Positions 7,979-16,742 are shown, numbered from the stretch's first letter. The stretch is DNA of 23,023 nucleotides from DATARH01 sp050246595 (GCA_050246595.1 JBFWVT010000081.1:1-23023); one strand, 5' to 3'. The notes: generated from the sequence alone by a model not told the origin. Made by a program: numbers and translations.

Positions 7979-9319
7979 TCAATCCGGCGCCGCGAAAAAG
8001 CGGTTCTCCGGCCGCGGCAGACCTAGATTCTCGCGCAAGGTGCGCCCCTCATACTCGATCCGGAACAGCCTGCGCCGCTGTAGTTCCGGCACGACGCGAT
8101 CGACAAAATCGTCAAGCCCGCCTGGCACGTAGGGGAACATGATGTTGAACCCGTCGCAGCCGCCGCTGTGGAGCCATTCCTCCATCTCGTCGGCGATCGT
8201 CGCGGGTGTGCCGACCATCGACAGCCCGCCATAACCGCCGGCGATCTGCGCCAGCTCTCGCACGGTCAGCCCCTCGCGCCGGGCGCGCGCGATGACCCGT
8301 TCGCGTCCGCTCTTTGAGGCGTTGCTTTCCGGGATGTCGTCGGGCAACGGCGCGTCGAGATCGAATTGCGAGGCGTCGCACCCCAGCGCGATCGACAGCG
8401 AGGCGATGCCGCTGTCGGGATGCACCAGACTGTCGAGCAGCGCCCGCTTTTTCCGCGCCTGCGCGACCGTGTCGCCGACCACCACCAGACACCCCGGCAG
8501 AATCTTGATGTGCTCCGGATCGCGCCCGAGCCCAGCGGCGCGGCCCTTTACGTCGGCGTAATATTCCTTGGCGCCGGCCAGCCCGCCGCCGCCCGGCGAA
8601 AAGATCATTTCCGCCGTCTCGGCCGCGAGCTGGCGTCCGGCATCCGACGCGCCGGCCTGCACGATGACCGGCCAGCCCTGCACCGGGCGCGCGATGTTCA
8701 GCGGTCCGCGCACCGACAGGAATTCCCCCCGATGATCGAGCACGCGCAACCGCTCCGGATCGAAGAAAATCCCATTCTCGGCATCATGGATAAAGGCGTC
8801 CTCGGCCCAGCTATCCCACAGCCCGGTCACGGCATCGAAAAACTCGCGCGCCCGGCGATAGCGCTCGCCGTGCTCCATGTGTTCGGTCAGACCGAAATTG
8901 AGCGCCGCGTCCGGGTTCGAAGTCGTCACCAGGTTCCACCCGGCGCGCCCGCCGCTGATATGGTCGAGCGAGGCGAACCGCCGCGCGATCAGATAGGGCG
9001 GCTCGAATGTCGTCGAGGCGGTCGCGATCAGCCCGAGATGCTCGGTCATCATCGCCAAGGCCGGCAGCAGGGTTAAGGGATCGAACGAGGTCACGGTGGC
9101 GCTGCGCTTCAAAGCGGCCATTGGCATGTTCAGCACCGCCAGATGGTCGGCCATGAACCACGCGTCAAAGCGCCCGCGTTCGAGCTTTTGCGCGAAACGG
9201 ATCAGGTGCTTCAGATTGAAATTGGCGTCCGGCCAGGCACCCGGATAACGCCACCACGCCGTATGAATGCCCACCGGCCGCATAAACGCGCCGAGCCTTA
9301 ACGTCCGATCCGCCGCCAT
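7979..9319 (-). CDS. LLM-class flavin-dependent monooxygenase (NtaA/SnaA/DszA type)
   Basis: The 446-residue protein belongs to the bacterial luciferase-like group of two-component FMN monooxygenases, related to nitrilotriacetate and dibenzothiophene-sulfone monooxygenases. Visible hallmarks are LGAFMRPVGIHTAWWRYP near the N-terminus, RFDAWFMADH, a STTFEPPYLIARRFASLDH segment, SGGRAGWNLVTTSNPDAA, EHMEHGERYRRAREF, and VIVQAGASDAGRQLAAE. The C-terminal part has MVGTPATIADEMEEW. ATG 9319 is chosen because GGAG lies six bases upstream and the family N-terminus begins here; an open frame reaches 9550 but adds unrelated sequence. Such enzymes need a separate flavin reductase, and none is visible in the window. 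The substrate cannot be deduced. Confidence 0.88.
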   Translation of the reverse strand: MAADRTLRLGAFMRPVGIHTAWWRYPGAWPDANFNLKHLIRFAQKLERGRFDAWFMADHLAVLNMPMAALKRSATVTSFDPLTLLPALAMMTEHLGLIATASTTFEPPYLIARRFASLDHISGGRAGWNLVTTSNPDAALNFGLTEHMEHGERYRRAREFFDAVTGLWDSWAEDAFIHDAENGIFFDPERLRVLDHRGEFLSVRGPLNIARPVQGWPVIVQAGASDAGRQLAAETAEMIFSPGGGGLAGAKEYYADVKGRAAGLGRDPEHIKILPGCLVVVGDTVAQARKKRALLDSLVHPDSGIASLSIALGCDASQFDLDAPLPDDIPESNASKSGRERVIARARREGLTVRELAQIAGGYGGLSMVGTPATIADEMEEWLHSGGCDGFNIMFPYVPGGLDDFVDRVVPELQRRRLFRIEYEGRTLRENLGLPRPENRFFAAPD

Positions 9320-9480
9320 CCTCCGCTCCGCCGCTGGTTTGGTAGGAACCGAAGCGCGGACCCGCCAGGTGTCCCGGCACGGTCCTGTCCATTCTTGGCC
9401 ATCAATATGCGCACGGCAATCGCCGATCGCGACAGTACGGTCCGGCCACCCACACTGCCATCCGGACAACCGATCGGTCG

Positions 9481-9812
9481 CCCGAGAGGGTCTGCGGCTG
9501 AAAGGCGATGTCGCACTCGCGCCTCGTCTGTGGCGGTACGAGATCCGCAACGGGTTCGCGATGGCGGAGCGCCAGGGTGTTCGAGCGAGGGATATTCCGC
9601 CGCCTTTCGCGGGAATTGTCGCGACTGCCGATCGCTTTCGCGACCACCCGGACGAACGCGCGGCGATGGAGCTGGCCCGGCGTCACCGGCCCACCGTTTA
9701 CGACGCCGCCTATCTTGATCCGGCGGTGCGGGAGAAGGTCCCGCTTGCCACGCTGAACACGGCGCTCGCGATCGCCGCCCGCGTCGAAAGCGTACCACTC
9801 GTTGGAGAGTAG
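9481..9812 (+). pseudogene. Decayed VapC-type PIN-domain toxin remnant
   Basis: The frame ending at 9812 gives DVALAPRLWRYEIRNGFAMAE, then DHPDERAAMELARRH, TVYDAAYLDPAVREKVPLATLNTALA and VESVPLVGE, which are typical of the middle and C-terminus of VapC PIN-domain ribonucleases. The usual N-terminal strand with the first catalytic Asp (the LDASV-like start) is absent. Between about 9575 and 9640 the family-like sequence continues only in the neighbouring frame (VFERGIFRRLSRELSRLPIAF) before returning. So there are two compensating indels plus a missing 5' end. No antitoxin gene is adjacent. It is most likely a relic of a toxin-antitoxin locus and inactive. Confidence 0.65.
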
Positions 9813-10004
9813 CCCGCCGGAACGGGGTTGCGCCGACTTTGTCATGAAGCCTGCCTGATGCCGCACCGCCCGGAACCCGCTGGGACACCGGCGTGCGGAT
9901 ACCGCGGTCGGCCATCTCGCCCCTCCCCATTTGCTTGTATATGCCGTGCCGGCGCATGAAATTATCCGATTGCCCCGCTGCAATGTCCCGATGATGGAAT
10001 TTCG

Positions 10005-12095
10005 ATGACGAGCCGTCTGCGCGTCGCCTCCGATGTCGGCGGCACCTTTACCGACAATCTTGCCTATGATGCAGCCGAAAAGCGGATCACGGTCGCCAAG
10101 GTGCCGACGACTCCGGAAAACCGCGCGCTTGGCACGGTGCGCGGGCTGCGACGCGCCTTAGCGGAACAAGGGCGGGGCGGCGGCGACGTGGTTTATGTCG
10201 GGCATGGCATGACCACCGCGACCAACGCGCTGCTGCAACGCAGCGGCGCCCGCATCGCCTTTATCACCAACGAGGGGTTCCGCGATCTGCTGCTGATCGG
10301 GCGGCAGAACCGGCCGAGCCTTTACGACATCCGCAGGACGCGCCCGGCCCCGCTCGTTGGACGCGAGGATTGCCATACGGTGCGCGGCCGGCTCGATCCC
10401 GCCGGCAACGAGATCGCGCCCCTCGATGAAGCGGGCGTTCTCCGTATCGCCGAGCGGTTGCGCCTGGACAATGTGGCGGCGGTCGCGGTGTGCCTGTTGC
10501 ACGCCTACGCCAACCCGGCGCACGAACGGCGCGTCAAGGCGATCCTCGCCGAGGCGCTGCCCGGCATGCCGGTCTGCCTCTCGACCGATATTCTCGCCGA
10601 GTTTCGCGAATACGAGCGGGCCAGCACCATCGCACTGAACGCCTATGTACTGCCGGTCATCGAGGGATATCTCGCGAGATTGACCGAGCTGCTCGCCGAT
10701 CCCGCCGACGGGCTTGGGCTGGCGGACGATGTACCGGTCATGGTGATGGAGGCGGCCGGCGGGTTGATGACCGTTGCCAGCGCGCGCGAAAAGCCGGTCC
10801 ACACGGTGCTGTCGGGTCCGGCCGGCGGGGTCGTCGCCAGCGCGCATGTCGCGGCGCTGTCGGGCTTTGACGACATCATCGCGATGGACATGGGCGGCAC
10901 CAGCACCGATATCAGCCTGGTGCTCGACGGCCGCCCGCTTGTGACGCGCGAGGCATCGCTTGACGGCATCCCGGTCCGCATCCCGGTTATCGACATCAAC
11001 GCGATCGGCGCGGGCGGCGGGTCGATCGCGTGGATCGACGAGGGCGGCGCGCTGCGGGTCGGGCCGCGCAGCGCCGAAGCGGTGCCGGGTCCGGCCTGCT
11101 ACGGACGCGGCGGCGGCGAGCCAACCGTCACCGACGCCAATCTCGTATTGGGACGGCTCGGCGCCGACACAAGACTCGGCGGCGAGCTGACGCTCGATCC
11201 GGAAGCCGCCGAGCGGACGATCGCGGCGCGCATCGCCAAACCGCTCGGCCTCGACCTCGTCGAAGCCGCTTCCGGCATCCTGCGCGTCGCGAATGCGACA
11301 ATGGCGCGCGGCATCCGCGTCGTCTCGGTCGAGCGCGGGCATGACCCGCGCCGTCTGACCCTGGTGCCATTTGGCGGCGCCGGGCCGATGCACGGCTCGC
11401 CGCTGGCGCGCGAACTGGCGATCCCGCGTCTGCTGATCCCGCCGACCCCGGGCATATTGAGCGCGCTCGGCATGCTGATCGCCGATCTGCGGCATGATCT
11501 GGTACAGACAAGGCTGGCCGCGCATCGCGATCTGTCGCCCGGCGAGGTGCGGGCGCTGTTCGAGCCGATGCTCGCCGAGGCGCGCCGCCTGCTCGACGCC
11601 GACCGGGTGCCCGACGAACGGCAGCGGATCGAGATGCGGCTCGATATGCGCTATGTCGGGCAATCCTATGAATTGCCGATCCCGATCGCCGGCTTCTCGG
11701 AGGCCGAATGGGCGGCGCTGGTCCCGACATTCCATCGCGAGCACACCAGCCGCTTTGGCCATGGCGATCCCGGCGCACCGGTCGAGATTGTCAGCTTTAG
11801 CGTGACCGCGACCGGTCTGATCGATACGCCGGAACTGCCGCGCCTGCCGCGGGGCGGAGCCGAGCTGCCGCAGGAAGCCCGCCTCGGCAACCGTCGGGCC
11901 TATTTCGAGGCGGGGGAGGGGTACAAGGCCGGCTGGGCCGAGTGCGCGGTATGGCGGCGCGAGGCGCTGCTTGCCGGCAACCGGATCGCCGGCCCGGCGA
12001 TCGTCGAGGAAATCTCGGCGACGACGGTGCTTTATCCCGGCGACCGCGCCCATGTCGATGCGGTTGGCAGTCTGATTGTGGAGGTCGGGGCATGA
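10005..12095 (+). CDS. Hydantoinase/oxoprolinase subunit A (HyuA family)
   Basis: The 696-residue protein is the ATP-binding subunit of the N-methylhydantoinase / 5-oxoprolinase / acetophenone-carboxylase family. Two ATPase phosphate loops are visible: SDVGGTFTDN (9-18) and MDMGGTSTDISLV (294-306). GHGMTTATNALLQR, LSTDILAEFREYERASTI and LSGPAGGVVASAHVAA are further family blocks, and PFGGAGPMH (about 458-466) leads to the C-terminal domain. It hydrolyses ATP to open or carboxylate a cyclic amide or ketone together with subunit B. Its TGA overlaps the ATG of subunit B (ATGA), implying translational coupling and a complex. No racemase, carbamoylase or transporter adjoins, so hydantoin, oxoproline and other substrates are all possible. 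Its Shine-Dalgarno sequence is weak. Confidence 0.9.
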   Translation: MTSRLRVASDVGGTFTDNLAYDAAEKRITVAKVPTTPENRALGTVRGLRRALAEQGRGGGDVVYVGHGMTTATNALLQRSGARIAFITNEGFRDLLLIGRQNRPSLYDIRRTRPAPLVGREDCHTVRGRLDPAGNEIAPLDEAGVLRIAERLRLDNVAAVAVCLLHAYANPAHERRVKAILAEALPGMPVCLSTDILAEFREYERASTIALNAYVLPVIEGYLARLTELLADPADGLGLADDVPVMVMEAAGGLMTVASAREKPVHTVLSGPAGGVVASAHVAALSGFDDIIAMDMGGTSTDISLVLDGRPLVTREASLDGIPVRIPVIDINAIGAGGGSIAWIDEGGALRVGPRSAEAVPGPACYGRGGGEPTVTDANLVLGRLGADTRLGGELTLDPEAAERTIAARIAKPLGLDLVEAASGILRVANATMARGIRVVSVERGHDPRRLTLVPFGGAGPMHGSPLARELAIPRLLIPPTPGILSALGMLIADLRHDLVQTRLAAHRDLSPGEVRALFEPMLAEARRLLDADRVPDERQRIEMRLDMRYVGQSYELPIPIAGFSEAEWAALVPTFHREHTSRFGHGDPGAPVEIVSFSVTATGLIDTPELPRLPRGGAELPQEARLGNRRAYFEAGEGYKAGWAECAVWRREALLAGNRIAGPAIVEEISATTVLYPGDRAHVDAVGSLIVEVGA

Positions 12096-13729
12096 ACGAC
12101 TTTGCGACGCGCCCGAACACGCCAACTCCATTGGTCGACCCGATCACGCTCGAAGTCCTGCGCAACGCGCTCGAATCGATCGCCGACGAGATGGGGGCGG
12201 TGCTGAAGCGGACCTCGTTCTCGCCGAATATCAAGGAGCGCATGGACGCCTCCTGCGCGATCTTTGACGCCGAGGCGCAGCTTGTGGCGCAGGCCGAGCA
12301 CGTGCCCGTCCATCTCGGCTCGATGCTGCGCGCGGTGCGCGCCACCGTCGATGCGGTCGGCGCGATCGACGAGGGCGATGTCGTCATCGTCAACGACCCG
12401 TTCACCGGCGGGTCGCACCTGCCGGACATCACGATCGTCGCGCCGGTGCATGCCGAGAACCGGCATCTCGGCTATGTCGCGACGCGGGCGCACCACGCCG
12501 ATATCGGCGGTATGGAGCCGGGGTCGATGCCCGGAAAAAGCCGCGAGGTATACCAGGAGGGGATCATCATCCCGGCCGTGAAGCTGTACCGGCGCGGCGA
12601 ATTGCAGGATGACGTGCTGCGCCTGATCCTGGCGAATGTGCGCACCCCGGCCGAGCGGCGCGGCGATCTCAACGCGCAGCTCGCGGCATTGCGCGTCGGA
12701 CAGCTTCGCATCGCCGATCTGGCCCGCCGCAATGGCGCCGACCTCGTGACCGCCGGTTTCGCGGCGATCCTCGACTATGCCGAGCGCCGCATGCGCCGCC
12801 GCCTCGCCGAGCTGCCTTCCGGCACCTATTACGCCGAGGATTTTCTCGACGATGACGGCTGGAGCGACGAGCCGGTCCGGGTGGCGCTCGCGATCACCGT
12901 ATCGCCCGACAAACTGGTGCTCGATTTCGCCGGATCGTCGCCGCAGCGTCCGGGCAACATCAACGCCGTCGCGCCGATGACCTACTCGGCGAGCTTTTTC
13001 GCGGTCAAGGTCCTGACCGACCCGGAGATCCCGGTCAATGCCGGCACCTTCCGCAATGTCGAACTCAGATTGCCGGAAGGCTCGTTTCTGGCCTCGCGCC
13101 CGCCGGCCGCGGTGTGCGCCGGCAATACCGAGACGACGCAGCGCATCGCCGATACGGTGCTCAAGGTCTGCGCCCAATTCGCCCCCGACCGGATCGCGGC
13201 GGCAAGCCAGGGCACGATGAACTCGGTCATCATCGGCGGCCACGACCCGCGCGTCGCCGACACGCCGGGCGGGGGCACGCCGGGCGGGCGGCCCTACAGC
13301 TATTACGAGACGATCGGCGGCGGTCAGGGCGGGCGGCCGATGGGGCCGGGCGATGACGGCATCCAGTGCAACATGACCAACACGATGAACACACCGGTCG
13401 AGGCGCTCGAAATCACCTACCCGCTGCGTGTCGAGCGTTACGAATTGCGCGAGGGTTCGGCGGGCGAGGGACGGCATCGCGGCGGCAACGGCCTCATTCG
13501 CGCAATCCGCATTCTCGGCCATGAGGCGCGCGTGTCGCTGCAATGCGAACGCCGCCGCTTCGCGCCTTACGGGCTGCATGGCGGGTCCGACGGCAAACCC
13601 GGCCGCAACGCCGCGCTGCACACCGACGGCAGCATCGAGGAGCTGCCCGGCAAGACCAGTCTGACGCTCGGCGACGGCGAGGTCGTCATTGTCGAAACCC
13701 CGGGCGGCGGCGGCTGGGGCCGGGCATAG
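12092..13729 (+). CDS. Hydantoinase/oxoprolinase subunit B (HyuB family)
   Basis: The 545-residue protein is the catalytic-partner subunit of the preceding ATPase. Family blocks are DPITLEVLRNALESIADEM near residues 16-34, LKRTSFSPNIKERMDASCA, AEHVPVHLGSM, VIVNDPFTGGSHLPDIT, HHADIGGMEPGSMPG and EGIIIPAVKL. Gly-rich stretches occur near the end: GGGTPGGRPYSYYETIGGG and the terminal TPGGGGWG. ATG 12092 is used because it overlaps the subunit A stop by four bases and gives the conserved N-terminus; the frame upstream of it (from 11942) is an out-of-frame shadow of hyuA. The complex is cytosolic. The exact cyclic substrate is not determinable from sequence. Confidence 0.9.
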   Translation: MNDFATRPNTPTPLVDPITLEVLRNALESIADEMGAVLKRTSFSPNIKERMDASCAIFDAEAQLVAQAEHVPVHLGSMLRAVRATVDAVGAIDEGDVVIVNDPFTGGSHLPDITIVAPVHAENRHLGYVATRAHHADIGGMEPGSMPGKSREVYQEGIIIPAVKLYRRGELQDDVLRLILANVRTPAERRGDLNAQLAALRVGQLRIADLARRNGADLVTAGFAAILDYAERRMRRRLAELPSGTYYAEDFLDDDGWSDEPVRVALAITVSPDKLVLDFAGSSPQRPGNINAVAPMTYSASFFAVKVLTDPEIPVNAGTFRNVELRLPEGSFLASRPPAAVCAGNTETTQRIADTVLKVCAQFAPDRIAAASQGTMNSVIIGGHDPRVADTPGGGTPGGRPYSYYETIGGGQGGRPMGPGDDGIQCNMTNTMNTPVEALEITYPLRVERYELREGSAGEGRHRGGNGLIRAIRILGHEARVSLQCERRRFAPYGLHGGSDGKPGRNAALHTDGSIEELPGKTSLTLGDGEVVIVETPGGGGWGRA

Positions 13730-13780
13730 GCATCGCCGCGGTTCAGCCTGTATTGACCACAGACAAACAGGAGGTCCCGC

Positions 13781-14377
13781 ATGGCTGAACCCGCAGTCCG
13801 AAAGATGGCGGTCGACGAATTCCTGCGCTGGGACGACGGCACCGACACGCGCTACGAGCTCGTCGGCGGTTCTGCTGTGGCGATGGCGCCTCCATCGCCG
13901 GCTCATGGTCGCTTGGCCCTGGCACTTGGCAGCGAGATCCGGGCTGCATTGCGGACGCGCCCGCCGTGCTTCGTTCAGAGCGAGGCAGGGATCGTTCGGC
14001 CCGACCGGGACGATACTTGCTACATCGCCGATCTGGCAGTCAGCTGCGAGGAGCTGCGCGCCGAGGACAGGATGACTCGGCAACCGATATTGATCGTGGA
14101 GGTGCTCTCGCCGACCACAAGCAATTTCGATCGGCAGACGAAGGTAGCGGATTACCGTCAAATCCCGTCGGTGCGGGAGATTCTGCTGATCGATTCTCAG
14201 ACCATGTTCGCCGAGATTCTTCGTCGGGACGGCGATCGCTGGATTACTGAGATCGTGCAAGGACCGGCGGGTATTTTATCGCTCAGCTCGGTGCCGCTCG
14301 GCATCCGGATGTCCGATCTGTACGAGGGTATTCCGCTTCCAGACCGTCGAGGACGCGGCGTGGCCGAAAGCCGCTGA
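13781..14377 (+). CDS. Uma2 family (DUF820) putative endonuclease
   Basis: The 198-residue protein has the PD-(D/E)xK nuclease-like fold of the Uma2/DUF820 family. RYELVGG (24-30) gives Glu26. YIADLAVSC (81-89) gives Asp84, with Ala replacing the usual Pro before it. ILIVEVLSPTTSNFDRQTK (103-121) gives Glu107 and Lys121, followed by the typical YRQIPSVREILLID. All presumed catalytic residues are retained. A near-perfect Shine-Dalgarno CAGGAGGT (13768-13775) lies six bases before the ATG, which suggests independent, efficient translation. It follows hyuB by 51 bases but has no obvious functional link. These genes are dispersed, often horizontally acquired, and their biological function is poorly known. 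Confidence 0.85.
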   Translation: MAEPAVRKMAVDEFLRWDDGTDTRYELVGGSAVAMAPPSPAHGRLALALGSEIRAALRTRPPCFVQSEAGIVRPDRDDTCYIADLAVSCEELRAEDRMTRQPILIVEVLSPTTSNFDRQTKVADYRQIPSVREILLIDSQTMFAEILRRDGDRWITEIVQGPAGILSLSSVPLGIRMSDLYEGIPLPDRRGRGVAESR

Positions 14378-14532
14378 TCTCATCGGAAATCCTGAAGCCC
14401 CATATTGGTCGCTTCGGAGGTTTTTAGGAGTCGGATGCCGCAGCGTCTTTACGCCCGAACCCGCAAGATTGCGTCAGGCCCGCCCGCTCCGGCCGCGAGG
14501 CTGAGCTTCCCGATCTGCAGCGGCGCAACCGG

Positions 14533-15492
14533 TCAGCCCGGCGGCTTGCCGGCGCCGATCGCGAGAAATTTGCGGCGGCGCTCGGCGCGCAGAGTGTCAC
14601 CGTCCTGACCCAGGAGCGGCTGCAACACTTCGTCAAGCGCCTCGCCGATCGCGGCGATCGCGGCGCCGGGTTCGCGGTGCGCGCCGCCGAGCGGCTCCGG
14701 CACGATGCGGTCGATGACGCCGAGCCGCAGCAGGTCCTGCGCGGTCAGCCGCAGCGCCTCGGCCGCGTCCTGGGCGTGCGCCGCGTCGCGCCACAGGATC
14801 GACGCGCAGCCTTCGGGCGAGATCACTGAATAGACCGCGTGCTCAAGCATCAGCACGGTGTTCGCGGCGGCCAGCGCGATCGCGCCGCCCGAGCCGCCCT
14901 CGCCGATGATCGCGGCGACGAGCGGCACGCGAATATCGAGACAGGTCTCGATCGCGCCGGCGATCGCCTCGCTTTGTCCGCGCGCCTCGGCATCGACACC
15001 GGGATAAGCGCCGGCCGTATCGATAAAGGTCAGCACCGGCAATCCGAACCGCTCGGCCAGCCGCATCAGCCGCCGCGCCTTGCGATACCCCTCCGGGCGC
15101 GCCATGCCGAAATTGTGCTGCACGCGCGCCTCGGTATCGGCGCCCTTCTCGGTGCCCAGCGCGACGACGCTGTGCCCGCGAAACCGGCCGATCCCGCCGA
15201 TCACCGCCGCGTCTTCCGCATAGGCGCGGTCGCCGGCGAGCGGCGTGAACTCGTCGATCAGCCCGGCGATATAGTCGAGGCAGTGCGGCCGCTCGGGATG
15301 GCGCGCGACCTGCACCTTCTGCCACGGCGTCAGCTTCCCGTAACTCTGGCTGACCAACCGCTGCACCTGCGCTTCGAGCCGTCCGACCTCCTCGGCGATG
15401 TTGAGACCGCTGTCGTTCGACAGGCGGCGCAGCTCGTCGATTTTTCCCTCAAGCTCCGCGATCGGCCGCTCGAACTCCAGGAAATGCCGCAT
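14533..15492 (-). CDS. accA: Acetyl-CoA carboxylase carboxyltransferase subunit alpha
   Basis: AccA and AccD transfer the carboxyl group from carboxybiotin to acetyl-CoA, making malonyl-CoA for fatty-acid synthesis. The protein is 319 residues, the usual AccA length. Hallmarks are FLEFERPIAELEGKIDELR at the N-terminus, YGKLTPWQKVQVARHPERP, VIGGIGRFRGHSVVALG, FGMARPEGYRKARRLM, TFIDTAGAYPG, AIIGEGGSGGAIALA (the oxyanion-hole region) and YSVISPEGCASILWRDA. The ATG at 15492 shares one base with the xerD stop (TGATG), implying coupled translation. accD and the biotin components are elsewhere. The 155-base gap to the convergent Uma2 gene shows no clear terminator. Confidence 0.96.
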   Translation of the reverse strand: MRHFLEFERPIAELEGKIDELRRLSNDSGLNIAEEVGRLEAQVQRLVSQSYGKLTPWQKVQVARHPERPHCLDYIAGLIDEFTPLAGDRAYAEDAAVIGGIGRFRGHSVVALGTEKGADTEARVQHNFGMARPEGYRKARRLMRLAERFGLPVLTFIDTAGAYPGVDAEARGQSEAIAGAIETCLDIRVPLVAAIIGEGGSGGAIALAAANTVLMLEHAVYSVISPEGCASILWRDAAHAQDAAEALRLTAQDLLRLGVIDRIVPEPLGGAHREPGAAIAAIGEALDEVLQPLLGQDGDTLRAERRRKFLAIGAGKPPG

Positions 15493-16415
15493 CAGTCCTT
15501 CCGTCGTGCCAGGGGGTGCGCGGTCTCGACCAGAAGGCGCAACCGCTCGCCCTGCACATGGGTGTAAATTTGTGTCGTCGCGATGTCGGCATGACCGAGC
15601 ATCTGCTGCACGCTGCGCAGATCGGCCCCGCCGTCGAGCAGGTGGCTCGCAAACGCATGACGCAGCACGTGCGGCGACAGAAGGGCCGGGTCGAGCCCGG
15701 CTTTCAGCGCCAGTTCCTTGAGCAGCTGGCCGCAGCGCTGCCGCGTCAGATGGCCGGCGCCGCCGCGCGACGGGAACAGCCAGCGCCCCGCCTTCGGACC
15801 GCCGGCTTCGGTCCGCGGGACAAAGAGGGTGCGGATTTCGAGATAGTCTGCCAGGGCCCGCCGCGCCGGTTCGCTCAGCGGCACGATCCGCTCCTTGCCT
15901 CCCTTGCCGCGCACGACCAGAAAGCGCGGGTCGCGGCCTATTGCGGCCAGCGGCAGACCGACCAGCTCCGAGACGCGCAGCCCGGTCGCGTACAGCAACT
16001 CGACAACAGCGCGGAGCCGGGTTCCCTCCCCGCCCGGCCATTCGGAAGCGGCCGCGATCAGCAACTCGACCTCGCTGCGGCTGAGGATTTTCGGCAAGGG
16101 CCGGCCAAGACGGGGCGGGTCGAGATCGGTTGTCGGATCGTCGGCGCGGCTGCCGTCGCTGATCAGAAAGCGGAAGAACTGTCGCATCGCGGAGAGCCGC
16201 CGCGCCACTGTCCGCGGCGCCAGGCAGCGCGCGGTCATCGCGCCGACATAGTCCCGCAACGCAGCGGCCTCGGCGCTTTCGAGCACGACACCGCGCGCCG
16301 CGAGAAACGCCGCGAGATCCCCCAGATCGGCGCGATAGGCGCTCACGGTCAGCCGCGCCGCGCCGCGCTCGGCTGCGACCGCTTCGAGAAAGGCCTCGAT
16401 CCGTCGCCCGCTCAT
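15492..16415 (-). CDS. xerD: Site-specific tyrosine recombinase XerD
   Basis: XerD with XerC resolves chromosome dimers at dif sites. From ATG 16415 the protein is 307 residues. The N-terminal SAM-like core-binding domain contains IEAFLEAVAAERGAARLTV and LAPRTVARRLSAMRQFFRF. All catalytic residues are present: R147 in ATGLRVSE, K171 in RGKGGKERIVPL, H249 and R252 in SPHVLRHAFASHLL, H275 in MLGHADI, and the nucleophile Y284 in TTQIYTHV. This start aligns with the E. coli XerD N-terminus. An upstream in-frame ATG at 16499 would add 28 low-complexity residues and overlap the preceding small gene by 20 bases. The gene is in a run with the small membrane protein and accA, an arrangement I associate with alphaproteobacteria. 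XerC rather than XerD cannot be excluded rigorously. Confidence 0.92.
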   Translation of the reverse strand: MSGRRIEAFLEAVAAERGAARLTVSAYRADLGDLAAFLAARGVVLESAEAAALRDYVGAMTARCLAPRTVARRLSAMRQFFRFLISDGSRADDPTTDLDPPRLGRPLPKILSRSEVELLIAAASEWPGGEGTRLRAVVELLYATGLRVSELVGLPLAAIGRDPRFLVVRGKGGKERIVPLSEPARRALADYLEIRTLFVPRTEAGGPKAGRWLFPSRGGAGHLTRQRCGQLLKELALKAGLDPALLSPHVLRHAFASHLLDGGADLRSVQQMLGHADIATTQIYTHVQGERLRLLVETAHPLARRKD

Positions 16416-16479
16416 CGCCGGGATCGCCGTCGCACCGGCCGAAGCGCCCGGACGCGGCTGACGCGGACCCGCCGCGGCA

Positions 16480-16623
16480 TCATCTCGGGAAGCGGTCATC
16501 CGGCAGCACTTTCTCGACCGGCTGCGCCGGCACCGGAAAATCGCCGTAGGCCAGGTAAAGCAGGCCGCCGACAACCGCCAGCACGACGACGAGCGCGAGA
16601 ATGATCGCCAACCACCGCCCCAT
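16480..16623 (-). CDS. Small single-pass membrane protein upstream of xerD
   Basis: The 47-residue protein starts at ATG 16623. Residues 4-25 form one strongly hydrophobic helix rich in Ala, Val, Ile and Leu. A short polar tail, YGDFPVPAQPVEKVLPDDRF, follows. A tiny helix plus PxxPVEKVLPDDRF-like tail is, to my recollection, conserved next to xerD and aroK in several alphaproteobacteria. Function is unknown. A longer open frame from 16710 exists, but its extra residues are Arg-rich and unlike the family. It is divergent from aroK, and its 3' end lies 65 bases before the chosen xerD start. Confidence 0.68.
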   Translation of the reverse strand: MGRWLAIILALVVVLAVVGGLLYLAYGDFPVPAQPVEKVLPDDRFPR

Positions 16624-16689
16624 GACCCCGACTGCACCCCCAATGTCAAACCGCCCCGACCCCCTGCGCCGCCGGTTTGCCGATTTCCG

Positions 16690-16715
16690 GGCCTCATCGA
16701 TTGGCCTCATCGATT
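16690..16715. repeat. Two tandem copies of GGCCTCATCGATT in the aroK upstream region
   Basis: The 13-base unit GGCCTCATCGATT occurs at 16690-16702 and again, immediately adjacent and identical, at 16703-16715. Each copy contains the palindrome ATCGAT. The second copy ends inside the candidate -35 hexamer of aroK. It may be a regulator site or simply a replication-slippage duplication. Confidence 0.6.
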
Positions 16716-16742
16716 GACGGACCGGCGGCGCGTTATGCTAGT
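16714..16742 (+). promoter_or_regulatory. Candidate aroK-aroB promoter
   Basis: TTGACG (16714-16719) is a five-of-six match to the -35 consensus. The AT-richer block TTATGCTAGTA (16733-16743) holds possible -10 hexamers: TATGCT at a short 14-base spacing or GCTAGT at 17 bases. The predicted start would leave a leader of roughly 45 bases before the TTG start codon of aroK. The -10 assignment is uncertain. Confidence 0.35.

Noticed and set aside
9890..9950. A minus-strand stretch vaguely like a tRNA 5' half between the vapC relic and hyuA
   Set aside because: No consistent acceptor stem, anticodon arm or GGTTCGA T-loop could be assembled.
10158..12131. A 657-codon open frame antisense to hyuA
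   Set aside because: No recognisable domain; the opposite strand carries both conserved ATPase motifs of HyuA.
12032..14260. A 742-codon open frame on the minus strand across hyuB and the Uma2 gene
   Set aside because: It is antisense to well-recognised proteins, has no family motifs, and is rich in Arg, Ala and His as expected from shadow frames in high-GC DNA.
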